The notes under the pieces: model-generated | The model's database searches: none | Seen by the model: the letters and a program-made list of their open reading frames with translations, nothing else | What the model was told of the DNA's origin: nothing | Part shown: one piece after another, positions 35,078-44,543 of the stretch | How the letters are laid out: each line of letters starts with the position of its first letter | Numbering within the stretch: the first letter of the stretch is position 1 | Position numbers and translations under genes: made by a program | Origin: Pedobacter miscanthi | GTDB taxonomy: Bacteria; Bacteroidota; Bacteroidia; Sphingobacteriales; Sphingobacteriaceae | DNA: 64,000 nt | Assembly (NCBI RefSeq): GCF_003315595.1 | Contig: NZ_QNQU01000018.1 | Span: forward strand, 49,359-113,358 | Reading direction: 5' to 3'

Positions 35078-36007
35078 TTAATTCTTTAGCAAATGCTCAA
35101 TCACGTTCTTTTTCACTTTTATAATCGTTCCGTGTTTATGTCCTTCTGGTACTGAAACTTCTGCTGTTACATCTTTAAAAATTTTAAAATCAGCGGTTTT
35201 ATAAGCCGAATAAATCTTTTGTCCGTAAGCATCAAAATAAATCAGCCAATCGTTTTTTACTTTTACAACCGTTGGTCCTTCCGTTAATTTTGGGCTAAAA
35301 GTTTCCGAAATGTTTTCATAAGGACCTAAGGCATCTTTTGCGAAAGCCACTTTTAAGTTCCTGTTCGGACGGGTATTGTCTTTCAAAACCAATACGTAAT
35401 CTTTAGTTTTTCTTTTTACAATTACCGCATCAATTACGCTGAAACCGGGATCTAGAAAGAGTTTGGGTTCAGAAAAAGTCACAAAATCTTTAGTGGTGAT
35501 GCTGTACATGCGGTGGTTGTTTTCTTCCTCTTCAATTCCTTTAGCAAAACGGAATGGAATAGTTGATGCCCAAATGATTACATATTCCATTTTCTCATCA
35601 TCGTAAAAGATTTCCGGTGCCCAAACATTCACGGTTTTTGGCTCTTTTTCCATTACCGGAAGAAATTTTTGTTCGCTCCAGTGGATTAAATCTTTTGAAC
35701 TGGCATAACCGAAACCTTTATCTCCTTTCCAGCTACAGGTCCAAACGAGGTGAAAAGTACCATCAGGCCCTTGCACGATGGATGGATCGCGTAACACTTT
35801 TTGTGTGCCTACTTCAGGTTTTAAAAAGGTTTTGTTTAAATCTGTCCAATGGTAAGCATCATAACTGTATAAAAGCCTTAAACCTTCATTTGCCGGTTCG
35901 TGAAACGAAGTAAACAAATAGGCTTGTTTAGTGCAGGAGCTTAATTCGCACAAAAGCAGGCCAATAATGGCTAAGCGAAATGCTGTTATGGATTTTGGTT
36001 TAAACAC
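35078..36007 (-). CDS. GH43 lipoprotein glycosidase
   Basis: A 309-residue five-bladed propeller enzyme. The N-terminus IIGLLLCELSSCTKQ has a lipobox with Cys25 as the lipidated residue, so it is probably membrane-anchored. GH43 features are the Asp of VLRDPSIVQGPDG (about residue 74), the WAPEIFYDDEKM strand, the Asp in FSVIDAVIVKR as possible modulator and the Glu in LTEGPTVVKVK as candidate acid. The family includes arabinosidases, xylosidases and beta-1,3-galactosidases; the subfamily cannot be decided by eye. It follows the GH140 gene by 135 bp, across a short palindromic repeat. A role trimming arabinose or galactose from pectin side chains is likely but inferred. Confidence 0.87.
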   Translation of the reverse strand: MFKPKSITAFRLAIIGLLLCELSSCTKQAYLFTSFHEPANEGLRLLYSYDAYHWTDLNKTFLKPEVGTQKVLRDPSIVQGPDGTFHLVWTCSWKGDKGFGYASSKDLIHWSEQKFLPVMEKEPKTVNVWAPEIFYDDEKMEYVIIWASTIPFRFAKGIEEEENNHRMYSITTKDFVTFSEPKLFLDPGFSVIDAVIVKRKTKDYVLVLKDNTRPNRNLKVAFAKDALGPYENISETFSPKLTEGPTVVKVKNDWLIYFDAYGQKIYSAYKTADFKIFKDVTAEVSVPEGHKHGTIIKVKKNVIEHLLKN

Positions 36008-36030
36008 TATTTTTATTTTTTTAGTTTAAT

Positions 36031-36103
36031 TGTCATTATGAGCGGAGTTGAAGACCTGGCGTGGTTTCTCGCTAAAAGATCCTGAAATAAATTCAGGATG
36101 ACG
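36031..36103. repeat. Repeat with CCTGAAATAAATTCAGG palindrome
   Basis: ATCCTGAAATAAATTCAGGAT at 36079-36099 is a perfect palindrome followed by GACG. It is a shorter member of the family at 18380-18455. Confidence 0.7.
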
Positions 36104-36142
36104 ATCCTTAATAGGACAAACGCCCTTCGCTACACGCTGCTT

Positions 36143-37543
36143 CTATATTTCCTCCAGCACCAACACCCAATCGTTGCCATTTGCAGGTTCGCCGGGCGGG
36201 TTAAATTCTTTAATTCCTTTATTTTCAAATTCACCGATTTTTGTGGTTTTGCCTGTTCTTGGATCAAACCAGGACGCTTTTACTTCGTCGCCGTCAATTT
36301 TGCCCAGCTGAACGCTAAAATTGCGACCGGTATAAGTATAGAGCATCGCGTATTCTTCTCCTCTTGTAGCGAGGATTCGATCATACTTTTCTCCGTTTTT
36401 ACCTGCAACCAAAGTTTGGTCGGGTACGCGATCGAAATATGGATGTGCCAGCATTAAATCTTTTAAATACTGCATCTGTTTTGCTCCCGGCGCATTAATT
36501 GCCGTAATCCATTGGTCTTTGGGACCATAAGCAGGTTTTAAATCTGTCTTTTTGTACATCTGCATCACCGAATTATGGCCGTAAGTGTAACCAAAAGCAC
36601 CTGCAAAAACCGACCAGTAACCATATCTTCTTACATCGGCATCTGTCCAGCGGGGCTGTGTAGTATCATGCAAACCTTGTGGAATATCCTCGTAAGATGG
36701 TTCACCGTCGATTGTTGGTTTAGTAGGTTTTAATTCATAATCGGCTTCAATGTATTTCCAGTTGTCTTCTCCGTAATGCAGTTTTTCGTTTTTAGAAGTA
36801 TCCTGATCGTAGCGGCGATGACCGGATTGTATCATATCGAAATCGCACCATTTGGCATTATGGAACCATTGTGATGAAGCCGTCCTTCCCCTGGGATGAA
36901 AAGTAATGAGGTGATTTGGATCATTTGCCCTCAAAGTTTCGCCAATGGTATTCCAAACATCAGCACCATCGCTCCCTTTAATATCGCCACCATTTAACCA
37001 GATGATGTTCCATTTATCTTTATAACGTTTTGCCAGAAACTCCGAATACTCCTTTGCCTGCGATTTATTTACTTTTTTGTTTTTCACATTGGTGCCCCAA
37101 ACCGGAACCAAAGCCATATAAAGACCTTTTTCTGCAGCCTGATCGATAATGTAATCTACATGGTCCCAGTAATCGTAAGCCAAAGAATCTTTGGGGTTGT
37201 TGCCGGGGGTAAGCATGGGTTTTGAAACATCAGCATGAACAATTGATGAATCTAAATACACATTCCTTGAGGGAACATCGTGCAATAACATTACCTGGAT
37301 CACATTAAAACCTTTCTGTTTGCGGTCTTCGAGATAGACATTAGATTCCTCACGCGTTAACCTGCTGAATAATAACCAACCGGTATCGCCCAACCAGAAG
37401 AAAGGTTTTCCGTCGCCTGTGGTCAGGTATCTGCCATTTTCGGAAACCAGAAGGCTTTTATCGCCAAAATGTGGTTTTTCTTTACAGCCAAACGCGAGGC
37501 AGGAAACGGCAACGAATAAAAATATTTTGGTTTTAAGGTTCAT
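36143..37543 (-). CDS. GH140 family (apiosidase-type) lipoprotein
   Basis: A 466-residue protein. The N-terminus AVSCLAFGCKEKP gives a lipobox with Cys20. The (beta/alpha)8 barrel of DUF4038/GH140 spans about 30-370, starting GDGKPFFWLGDTGWLLFSRL and including GFNVIQVMLLHDVP. Candidate catalytic residues are Asp187 in IIWLNGGDIKGSD and Glu281 in TIDGEPSYED. The C-terminal collagen-binding-like beta domain (about 375-466) contains VKASWFDPRTGKTTKIGEF. Characterized GH140 enzymes release apiose-linked side structures of rhamnogalacturonan II. That makes this gene the strongest hint toward RG-II-like substrates in the window. The start lies 1 bp after the upstream gene's stop, so the two are coupled. 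Confidence 0.9.
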   Translation of the reverse strand: MNLKTKIFLFVAVSCLAFGCKEKPHFGDKSLLVSENGRYLTTGDGKPFFWLGDTGWLLFSRLTREESNVYLEDRKQKGFNVIQVMLLHDVPSRNVYLDSSIVHADVSKPMLTPGNNPKDSLAYDYWDHVDYIIDQAAEKGLYMALVPVWGTNVKNKKVNKSQAKEYSEFLAKRYKDKWNIIWLNGGDIKGSDGADVWNTIGETLRANDPNHLITFHPRGRTASSQWFHNAKWCDFDMIQSGHRRYDQDTSKNEKLHYGEDNWKYIEADYELKPTKPTIDGEPSYEDIPQGLHDTTQPRWTDADVRRYGYWSVFAGAFGYTYGHNSVMQMYKKTDLKPAYGPKDQWITAINAPGAKQMQYLKDLMLAHPYFDRVPDQTLVAGKNGEKYDRILATRGEEYAMLYTYTGRNFSVQLGKIDGDEVKASWFDPRTGKTTKIGEFENKGIKEFNPPGEPANGNDWVLVLEEI

Positions 37544-37544
37544 G

Positions 37545-40500
37545 TTAAATTTTATTGATGATGATGACTTCGTCGCCCGATGCTACCTTATTTAATTTCA
37601 CGATGGCTCCGCCGTTTATTTTTTCTTCTTTAAGCGATTTTCCGGTTTTGCTGTTCAACACTTTTGCATTGAATTTTCCAGGTGATTTACTTAAATCAAG
37701 GTTAAAAGCTTCTGCCGATGAATTGTACAAAATGTAAGCTTTGCCTGCATTTTCCAGTCCATACTGTTTTGCTGATTTGCCCGCCGGAAGAAATGGTTTC
37801 ATTGAAGATGCAAGGCTTAAAACTGAAGCATCGATACCTTCCACATTGGAAAGTGAACCTCCTGCCATTAAAATTGCCCATCCGAAACTGTCGAAACTAT
37901 CTCCTGAATAAATCACTGCCTTTTCAGGGAATTTATTTTTGTATTCCGATACCGCATGATAAACTTCTTCGAAAGATGTTTTTTTAGGCTTTAATAAACG
38001 TGCATGTTGACGGGGGGCCAAACTTAACCCGCCCTGTGGCGCATAAGCCGTTCCATCTGCCTGGTAATGCCAGTAACGGATATCGATCAGGTCTACTACT
38101 GAAGCACGCTTTGGATCGGCCAAAATTGCGTCCTGAACATCTTTGGTTACACTTAAGCCGATAACCGGATGTTTACCGGTTTCTTTTTGCCATTCGTTAA
38201 TGGTATCGATCCAGAACTGAACGAAATGCAAAGGACCAGTAAATTCGGCACCAATTAACTGGATTACTCCAGTATTACCGTTGAAATTTTCCAAACATTT
38301 GCGGATATAAGCCTTATGAATAGCCTTGCGGTGCTCATTTGTAATATCATAAAACTGTTCGGCCATGAAAATGCGTTTATCGCCGGCATAAGGCACAGGC
38401 TCAGGGAAACCAGTATTGTTAATGTTGTTTGCGGTACGCCATGGAAAATCGGCATAATGTGCACCAGCTTCGATAATATTGTGCTGAAAATAATTTTCGT
38501 GAATTAATACCAATCCTTTCTGATCGGCAAGGTTTGCAAATTGTTTTAACCTGTCCCAATACCAGAGGTTGTATTTGGTGATGTCGTATTTACTCAACCC
38601 ATCCCAGGCTTTATCCTGTCCGCTACGGGCATAAGGCAATTCGTAAAAAGGTGCCCAAACCTCGCCATCCATACGGCGGATGCGTTCGTGATCATCCCTT
38701 CTCCTATCGTACCAAAGACCATAGTTGTGATCTAATACTTTAACAGAACCATTTTTCATGGAATCGGTAATTTCATCCAGATCATCGGTTAAACCGTTTC
38801 CTGAGCGACCAGGAACAAAACGGGTAATGTGAAATTTAGTGTTTTTTAATCCATACGGACGGGCACTCCCGTTCCACCAGGGGACATCTTGACGATCGCC
38901 CACCACAATTTCATTGCCACGAACCAGCCAGCCATTTTTGATTGTCATTGCGTTAGCAAGCGTTGGCTGAAGCACCTTGTCCAAACCAATCTTATCGATA
39001 TTTTTTGCCTGACCGGTTTCCGTCGGGATTTTATTCCGATCAGATGCCCCATCAATATATTCTGAAACGGTTAAAGCAGGTTTGTAAGCCAGTTTTGTGA
39101 GTTTTTGTGCCACATCAACCGGCGGACTGCTTGATGCTTCGGTTTCTACCGGAAGGACAAAATTCCGGGCTTCGGCATCATTACCAATCCGGTCTTTTAG
39201 CTGCGCGTAATATAAGCTACGCGGTTGAATCTGCTCGTTCGACATGTCCCAATACCCATTCCCGGCAAATTGCGACCAGGTACCAAATGCCCAGTTTTGA
39301 GCGGTTGGCGGTTGAAAATTATCAACTCTTGCCGCGCTACACTGCCAAAAAACACTGTTTGCAGCACTCCAGCCAGCACCTTGTCCATCCTGTCCGCGGT
39401 TTAAGTAACTTAAGGCCTGTCCATCAATATTAACGATATCAAATAATACACCAGATGCCCAGCTATCAATTGCCCCGCTAAAACTAAATGGCAGATAAGA
39501 CTGACATTGAACGAAAACGTTTGGTCCGGGAGCACAGAAACCTACAGCAAAATCGTGGTAACCATATTCTGAATATAACCTCTGGAAAAGCGTTTGCTGA
39601 CCAGTAGTTAAAAAAGTAAAACGACGTTCGCCACCTATTTCGGAAATAGGTGCCAATGATTTACAATCTTCAATGGTAATTCTTTTAGCAGTTTCGAGTA
39701 CATTCACAGCAGAGCCTGCAAAATGTTCGAAAACCACCTGACGTACCCAGGCGTCTTCTACATTTTCCAAGCAGATGGCTGTCCAGCGGTGGTATTCATC
39801 TTTAATATTTTCTTTGTGATAATCTGATTCGATTTTCAGGTTTTCTATGCCTGATTGAGCGATTCTGCCCTCCCATTCGTATTTTGAAATGGTTCCTCCG
39901 CCAAGTTTTGCATCTAATGCAGTAGTGATGGGTGCGTCAAAAGTAATGATTGAGCCGTTTATAGCAGTAATTTTACGGTCCCAGTGGAGGTCTCTGGTTC
40001 CTGGTTTCCAGCCTAAAGCACTTTCGCCGCCACCAAATTCTACGGTTTTTAGGGTTTCAATCCATTCTTTAGTAGAAGGGCGATTGATGATGATTTTATC
40101 GCCAACTTTAAATCCGGAAGTATTTGCCAGTGTAATTTTATTTGCATTTACGGGTACATAAGCATCTGTGATGGCAATGGGTTTTTCTTCAATTCTGTTC
40201 TTTTTACCCAAAATCCTGATCACACCAATGCGATCTAAGCCAGTAGCGAAAATTTTGGTTCCGTTTTCACCAAATCCACTCCCACGGAGTACCACACCAG
40301 AAGCAGACAATTTTAAAGTTCCGGCAACCTCATAGGTTCCTTTTTCCAATAAAACCGCACCGCGCAGACCATCTTTCCCGACAGGTAATTTCGAAACATA
40401 ATTAATGGCCGATTGAATCCTTAAAGTGGCATCGCCTTGTGCAACCGGAACAACAACTTTTATGGTTGCAGCTGGAATGGCTTTTTCGCCTGCCATGTAA

Positions 40501-40706
40501 CCGGCATAAGAAAAATCGGGAATGCGGTTTCCCTGTTCATCCGGCGTGTAAGCCATTTTACCATCCTTGCCCTTAAAAATTGGCTTAGGTGGCTCAACAG
40601 GTTTTGTTTTTTGCCCAAAAGATAAGTTTGCAACTAAAAGACCAATTAGCATAAGCGCTAAGGTTTTTAGTTGTGCTGCTTTTGATATATGGTTAGTTTT
40701 TGGCAT
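37545..40706 (-). CDS. Large bimodular beta-helix plus barrel protein (DUF6298-like)
   Basis: A 1053-residue secreted protein. The signal region TLALMLIGLLVANLSFGQ ends near residue 32. Residues about 90-520 form a right-handed parallel beta-helix of the pectate-lyase type: LRIQSAINYVSK, GVVLRGSGFGENGTKIFAT, WVRQVVFEHFAGSAVNVLET. From about 590 a second module follows (YGLWYDRRRDDHERIRRMDG, KGLVLIHENYFQHNIIEAGAH, VDLIDIRYWHYQ), which looks like a (beta/alpha)8 hydrolase with a C-terminal small beta domain (GKAYILYNSSAEAF). I associate this architecture with DUF6298 proteins of pectin regions, with unknown catalysis. The HEN and DIRYWHYQ motifs are worth testing as active sites. It lies between the PL1 pair and the GH140 gene. 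Confidence 0.72.
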   Translation of the reverse strand: MPKTNHISKAAQLKTLALMLIGLLVANLSFGQKTKPVEPPKPIFKGKDGKMAYTPDEQGNRIPDFSYAGYMAGEKAIPAATIKVVVPVAQGDATLRIQSAINYVSKLPVGKDGLRGAVLLEKGTYEVAGTLKLSASGVVLRGSGFGENGTKIFATGLDRIGVIRILGKKNRIEEKPIAITDAYVPVNANKITLANTSGFKVGDKIIINRPSTKEWIETLKTVEFGGGESALGWKPGTRDLHWDRKITAINGSIITFDAPITTALDAKLGGGTISKYEWEGRIAQSGIENLKIESDYHKENIKDEYHRWTAICLENVEDAWVRQVVFEHFAGSAVNVLETAKRITIEDCKSLAPISEIGGERRFTFLTTGQQTLFQRLYSEYGYHDFAVGFCAPGPNVFVQCQSYLPFSFSGAIDSWASGVLFDIVNIDGQALSYLNRGQDGQGAGWSAANSVFWQCSAARVDNFQPPTAQNWAFGTWSQFAGNGYWDMSNEQIQPRSLYYAQLKDRIGNDAEARNFVLPVETEASSSPPVDVAQKLTKLAYKPALTVSEYIDGASDRNKIPTETGQAKNIDKIGLDKVLQPTLANAMTIKNGWLVRGNEIVVGDRQDVPWWNGSARPYGLKNTKFHITRFVPGRSGNGLTDDLDEITDSMKNGSVKVLDHNYGLWYDRRRDDHERIRRMDGEVWAPFYELPYARSGQDKAWDGLSKYDITKYNLWYWDRLKQFANLADQKGLVLIHENYFQHNIIEAGAHYADFPWRTANNINNTGFPEPVPYAGDKRIFMAEQFYDITNEHRKAIHKAYIRKCLENFNGNTGVIQLIGAEFTGPLHFVQFWIDTINEWQKETGKHPVIGLSVTKDVQDAILADPKRASVVDLIDIRYWHYQADGTAYAPQGGLSLAPRQHARLLKPKKTSFEEVYHAVSEYKNKFPEKAVIYSGDSFDSFGWAILMAGGSLSNVEGIDASVLSLASSMKPFLPAGKSAKQYGLENAGKAYILYNSSAEAFNLDLSKSPGKFNAKVLNSKTGKSLKEEKINGGAIVKLNKVASGDEVIIINKI

Positions 40707-40736
40707 TGATTATATTTTTCAACGTAATTAAACACG

Positions 40737-40802
40737 CGTCACCCTGAATTCATTTCAGGGTCTTTATAGCATGAAAGATGCTGAAATAAATTCAGCATGA
40801 CG
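40737..40802. repeat. CCTGAATTCATTTCAGGGT repeat
   Basis: It opens CGTCACCCTGAATTCATTTC and closes GAAATAAATTCAGCATGACG, between the PL1 pair and the bimodular gene. Arms are imperfect inverted repeats. Confidence 0.75.
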
Positions 40803-40842
40803 ATTGCCTAGCCTTTTCGCTTTCAGCTTTAGTCTTTCTCCT

Positions 40843-42483
40843 TTAACCTTTCGCAGGCCTCACTTTGTTTACATCCACCAGGCTATTTAAATAAACTTCA
40901 ATATTTGAATAACCTGATTTTGATATTTTAGCAGCGTCTTTTGCATCTTTAGGGTTCAGTCCGTTTTTTGTTTCCCATGCATCAGGAATGCCATCGTTAT
41001 CAGAATCAAGATAGGGTTTTCCTTTATATTCAGGGTAACCACCCACCTGTGCGATATCTGAAATAATGCCCCTTTTGTAAGAATCAGCAGGCAAACGGCG
41101 CTTTACATAACTTTGTTTGGCTGGTAATTTACCGTCCTCAACATGTTCAATTTTACCCGTGCTTACCTGTTTAATAATCCGCTGATCTACTGCATCTCGT
41201 ACAGGTAACGAAGCTCCCGCATTTGCCAGCACATAATCGTAAGCCTTTTTGGTATCAATAATGGAGATTTTCGCCATAGGCAAAGGTTTATCCACTTTCA
41301 TGGAGTCCAGCAGTTTCTGTTTATCTCTTTTACTTTCTGGCTGAACACCACCGTCCCAGTTATTTTTGGTTACTTTTTCGTTCCCTTCGATAATATTTCC
41401 GGTGACATAAGCTTTACCGAATTCGTTGGCGAATTTTTTATCCCTACCCGATTCAGGCTTTAAAATACGATAAGAAATGGGTTCTCCGGCAGGTGTAATC
41501 GGTCCGGGTTTGTAATAATTATTGATAAAGCTATAAAATGAGGCATTATCGCCGCCATCAGCACTTCTGTTCCACCAGTTGAAAATTACATTATTAGCGA
41601 AACCAAAATCGCCGTACATGCCCACAGAGGGGTTCCGGCTAATGTTTGATGCCCAAAGATTGCGCATAAAAGTGGAATTTAATCCACCAATAGTACTTCC
41701 AAAGGCATGGTTATAGGTATCTAATGCTTCAGAAAAAATTGAATTTTGAATGGTAACGTTTACAGTAGGCAATTTAACAGGTTTAGAACCATCTTTCGGA
41801 TCGTAAACGTGGCGGTAAATCGACATATTTTCATCTAAACCCCAGCTAGCAGAAACGTGATCGATAATGATATTTCCAACCGGATTGCCGCCAATGGCAT
41901 CATCGCGACGAGTAACATCGGTTTGCCCGCGACGGAAACGCATGTAACGGATTACCACATCATGTGTATTGATCCATACCGATTCGCCAGCGATGCAAAC
42001 GCCATCACCCGGTGCACTCTGGCCGGCAATGGTAACATAAGGTGCACGAATAATCAAAGGTGTTTTTAACCTGATGATACCGGAAACATTAAACACGATA
42101 ATTCTTGCGCCACCCTGTTCGCAGGCCTCACGAAGTGTACCTTTTCCGGCATCCTCAAGACTTGTTACTACATAAACTTTGCCTCCGCGACCACCAAAAG
42201 AATAAGCTCCACCGCCTTCGGCACCAGGAAAGGCCACCATTTTAGATTGAGGCAAATCACCGGGTTTGGCTGCCCATGGAATGTACGGTTTGCCATGTCT
42301 GGCTTCTTCATCCACAATGGGTTTTACTTTTAAAAACTGCTGTTCCGATTTATCTTCAATGCTTTTCAATAGCGAATCGGCTTTCTTTTCCATTGCTTCA
42401 GGGATAACGGGATACTGTGCAAAAGCCATGTTTCCGATGCCACAAAGTGCGATAATGCTTAAAATAGAATTCCAGGTGCGCAT
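40843..42483 (-). CDS. PL1 pectate lyase, second of a tandem pair
   Basis: A 546-residue secreted polysaccharide lyase family 1 enzyme (signal ending MAFAQ). It would cleave de-esterified homogalacturonan by beta-elimination with calcium. The parallel beta-helix spans about 80-350: VAFPGAEGGGAYSFGGRGGK, EACEQGGARIIVFNVSGIIR, VVIRYMRFRRG and the calcium-site strand IIIDHVSASWGLDENMS. The usual WIDH motif is IIDH here. Its C-terminus holds DSDNDGIPDAWE, a thrombospondin-like calcium loop, then a short KSGYSNIEVYLNSL tail, as in many Bacteroidota lyases. It is about 100 residues longer than minimal PL1 enzymes. It starts 1 bp after the stop of its paralog, so both are cotranscribed. Confidence 0.9.
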   Translation of the reverse strand: MRTWNSILSIIALCGIGNMAFAQYPVIPEAMEKKADSLLKSIEDKSEQQFLKVKPIVDEEARHGKPYIPWAAKPGDLPQSKMVAFPGAEGGGAYSFGGRGGKVYVVTSLEDAGKGTLREACEQGGARIIVFNVSGIIRLKTPLIIRAPYVTIAGQSAPGDGVCIAGESVWINTHDVVIRYMRFRRGQTDVTRRDDAIGGNPVGNIIIDHVSASWGLDENMSIYRHVYDPKDGSKPVKLPTVNVTIQNSIFSEALDTYNHAFGSTIGGLNSTFMRNLWASNISRNPSVGMYGDFGFANNVIFNWWNRSADGGDNASFYSFINNYYKPGPITPAGEPISYRILKPESGRDKKFANEFGKAYVTGNIIEGNEKVTKNNWDGGVQPESKRDKQKLLDSMKVDKPLPMAKISIIDTKKAYDYVLANAGASLPVRDAVDQRIIKQVSTGKIEHVEDGKLPAKQSYVKRRLPADSYKRGIISDIAQVGGYPEYKGKPYLDSDNDGIPDAWETKNGLNPKDAKDAAKISKSGYSNIEVYLNSLVDVNKVRPAKG

Positions 42484-42484
42484 G

Positions 42485-44140
42485 TTAGTTCGGTTTTACA
42501 ATAGTAACTGGAACAACACTATTTAAATATACTTCGATGTTTGAATAACCACTTTTGGTGATTTTTGAAGCATCGGAAGCATCTTTCGGATTTAAACCGT
42601 TTTTCAGTTCATAGGCATCAGGCATACCATCATCGTCTGAATCCTTGTATGGTGTTCCTTTATATTCTGGATAACCGCCAACCTGCGAAACTTCGGTAAT
42701 AATACCCTGTTTATAAGAATCGCCCGGTAACCTGCGGTGTTCGAACTGGAAAGCAGATGGTTTTGCATTTGGATGTACTTCGATTTTACCTGTTGTTACC
42801 TGTTTAACTACACGGGTATCAACCGGATCTCTCTTTGGTAAAGTAGCTCCGGCATTTGCCAGTACATAATCTTTTGCCTGTAAAGTAGGAATGATGCTGA
42901 TTTTTGGCATCGGGAACGGATCTTTTGCTTTCATTGCAGGGAAATATTTGCTGGCCTGTTCGAAAGACATTAAGTTACCTTTTTTATCTTCCATCTGAAC
43001 CCCTCCTGCCCAGTTATCCTTAGTTATTTTTTCATTCCCGTCAATGATATTTCCGGCTACATAAGCACGACCGAAAACCACATAAGGCAATTTACTACGG
43101 CCAGATTCAGGCTTTAAAATGCGGTAACTGATCGGATCTTTCAGTTCAGTTACCGGTCCTGGCTTATAAAAGTTATTAATAATATTGTATTGAGCAGTAT
43201 AATCGCCACCATCTGTAGAGCGGTTGTTCCAGTTGAAAACCACATTGTTCGCGAAATTAAAAATACCATTCCAGCCAATTGACGGGTTACGCGCCCCGTT
43301 ATCGGCCCAAAGGTTGCGTACAAAAGCGCAGTTTTCGCCGCCTAAAGTTGAACCAAAGGCATGGTTCCAATAATCCAATGCTTCAGAAAAAATTGAATTT
43401 TGGATGGTGATATTTACCGTTCCCAGTTTTTCTTCGGTTTTTCCGGTACTATCGTTATACATGTGGCGATACATCGACATGTTTTCATCCAGTCCCCAGC
43501 TTGCCGAAACGTGGTCAATCATGATATTTCCTACCGGATTTCCGCCAATGGCATCATCCCTGCGACCCACAAAAGTTTCGCCCCTTCTAAAACGCATAAA
43601 ACGTACAATCACATCATGCGTATTTAACCAAACCGATTCGCCGGCTACACATACACCGTCGCCCGGAGCGGTTTGTCCGGCAATGGTGATATATGGTGCG
43701 CGTATAATTAAAGGGGTTTTTAACCTGATGATACCTGCAACGTTGAAAACCACAATCCTTGCCCCGCCCTGTTCGCATGCATCTCGTAACGAGCCCGGAC
43801 CACTATCATTTAAGTTTTTTACCACGATTACCCTGCCACCGTGCCCGCCGAAGCTATAAGCACCGCCACCTTCTGCACCCGGAAAGGCCAGTAATTTAGA
43901 TTGAGGCAAATCGTTTGGCCTGCCTGCCCAGGGGATATACGGCTTACCTTCTGCAGCTTCTTTTGCCATAATAGGTTTGGCCTTTTCCCAGGCGATATCC
44001 GATTGATGATAGGCTTCTTTGAGCATCGAATCGGATGCTTTTTTAACGTCGGCGGGGATATTGGGATATTGTGCGAAAGAATAATTAGCGGAGAGCATTA
44101 ATGCTGTTGTAAAAAACAGATTTAAAAAGTTCTTTTTCAT
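42485..44140 (-). CDS. PL1 pectate lyase, first of a tandem pair
   Basis: A 551-residue paralog of the preceding lyase, co-linear over the whole length. Its signal peptide ends SYSFAQ. The beta-helix carries LLAFPGAEGGGAYSFGGHGG, DACEQGGARIVVFNVAGIIR, VIVRFMRFRRG and IMIDHVSASWGLDENMSMYR. The C-terminus has DSDDDGMPDAYE, matching the calcium loop of the paralog. The conservation of the core suggests both are active. Differences in the middle (for example GYLTxx-type inserts around the NIIDGNEKITKDNWAGGV region) could give different subsite preference. It is the first gene of its transcription unit: a 403-bp gap upstream holds the susCD terminator and two boxes shared with the susC promoter. 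A duplication origin is likely. Confidence 0.92.
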   Translation of the reverse strand: MKKNFLNLFFTTALMLSANYSFAQYPNIPADVKKASDSMLKEAYHQSDIAWEKAKPIMAKEAAEGKPYIPWAGRPNDLPQSKLLAFPGAEGGGAYSFGGHGGRVIVVKNLNDSGPGSLRDACEQGGARIVVFNVAGIIRLKTPLIIRAPYITIAGQTAPGDGVCVAGESVWLNTHDVIVRFMRFRRGETFVGRRDDAIGGNPVGNIMIDHVSASWGLDENMSMYRHMYNDSTGKTEEKLGTVNITIQNSIFSEALDYWNHAFGSTLGGENCAFVRNLWADNGARNPSIGWNGIFNFANNVVFNWNNRSTDGGDYTAQYNIINNFYKPGPVTELKDPISYRILKPESGRSKLPYVVFGRAYVAGNIIDGNEKITKDNWAGGVQMEDKKGNLMSFEQASKYFPAMKAKDPFPMPKISIIPTLQAKDYVLANAGATLPKRDPVDTRVVKQVTTGKIEVHPNAKPSAFQFEHRRLPGDSYKQGIITEVSQVGGYPEYKGTPYKDSDDDGMPDAYELKNGLNPKDASDASKITKSGYSNIEVYLNSVVPVTIVKPN

Positions 44141-44258
44141 TTGTGTTTTGCCCGTTAAAGAAGCAAAAGAAATTTAGCGGATATTTTTGACCGATGGAAT
44201 TACCGGACAAAATTGATACAAATCGGCTCATTTCTATTTGAATCTCTGGTTGTAAATT

Positions 44259-44276
44259 TTGGTTAGAAAGTATATT
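44259..44276 (-). promoter_or_regulatory. Inner shared box upstream of PL1
   Basis: TTGGTTAGAAAGTATATT (plus strand) is identical to the site at 50066-50083 upstream of susC. A CGGCTCATTT or TGGCTCATTT word lies about 30 bp away at both sites. The box is 119 bp from the PL1 ATG. Confidence 0.6.
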
Positions 44277-44417
44277 TATTTCAAATATGGTCGTATAAAA
44301 CGACCGTTTATGGTATAATTTTTTTAAAATTTTTATATCATCTTTTCATTTGGTTAAAATGCTTACGAAACATAAAATCTGTTCCTGAAACTGTGTTACA
44401 AGATAATAATTAATTTT

Positions 44418-44441
44418 CATATATAAATGTAACATTCTTAA
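44418..44441 (-). promoter_or_regulatory. Outer shared box upstream of PL1
   Basis: CATATATAAATGTAACATTC followed by TTAA matches CATATATAAATGAAATATTC at 50219-50242, preceded at both sites by an ACAAGATAA word. The distance to the inner box is 142 bp here and 136 bp at susC. Confidence 0.55.
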
Positions 44442-44444
44442 GTG

Positions 44445-44483
44445 AAAAAAAAACAAACAAAGGGAAACAAATTAATGTTCCCC
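44445..44483 (-). terminator. Rho-independent terminator after susD
   Basis: On the minus strand GGGGAACA-TTAATT-TGTTTCCC forms an 8-bp stem with one G-T pair, followed by a TTTGTTTGTTTTTTTTT tail. It lies about 60 bp after the susD stop and should end the susC-susD transcript. Confidence 0.8.
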
Positions 44484-44543
44484 TTTCCCAAAACCAAAAT
44501 ATTAAAAAACAAGGTCGGCGAGCAAACCGCCCCAAGATCGTGT

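Larger units (their letters stand above)
44141..44543 (-). promoter_or_regulatory. PL1 upstream region with shared boxes
   Basis: No gene is seen here. It holds a box TTGGTTAGAAAGTATATT (44259-44276), followed on the plus strand by TTCAAATATGG, and an outer box CATATATAAATG plus ATTCTTAA (44418-44441). Both recur upstream of susC with near-equal spacing, so this is a likely regulator-binding region. The outer part next to susD also contains the terminator. Confidence 0.6.
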
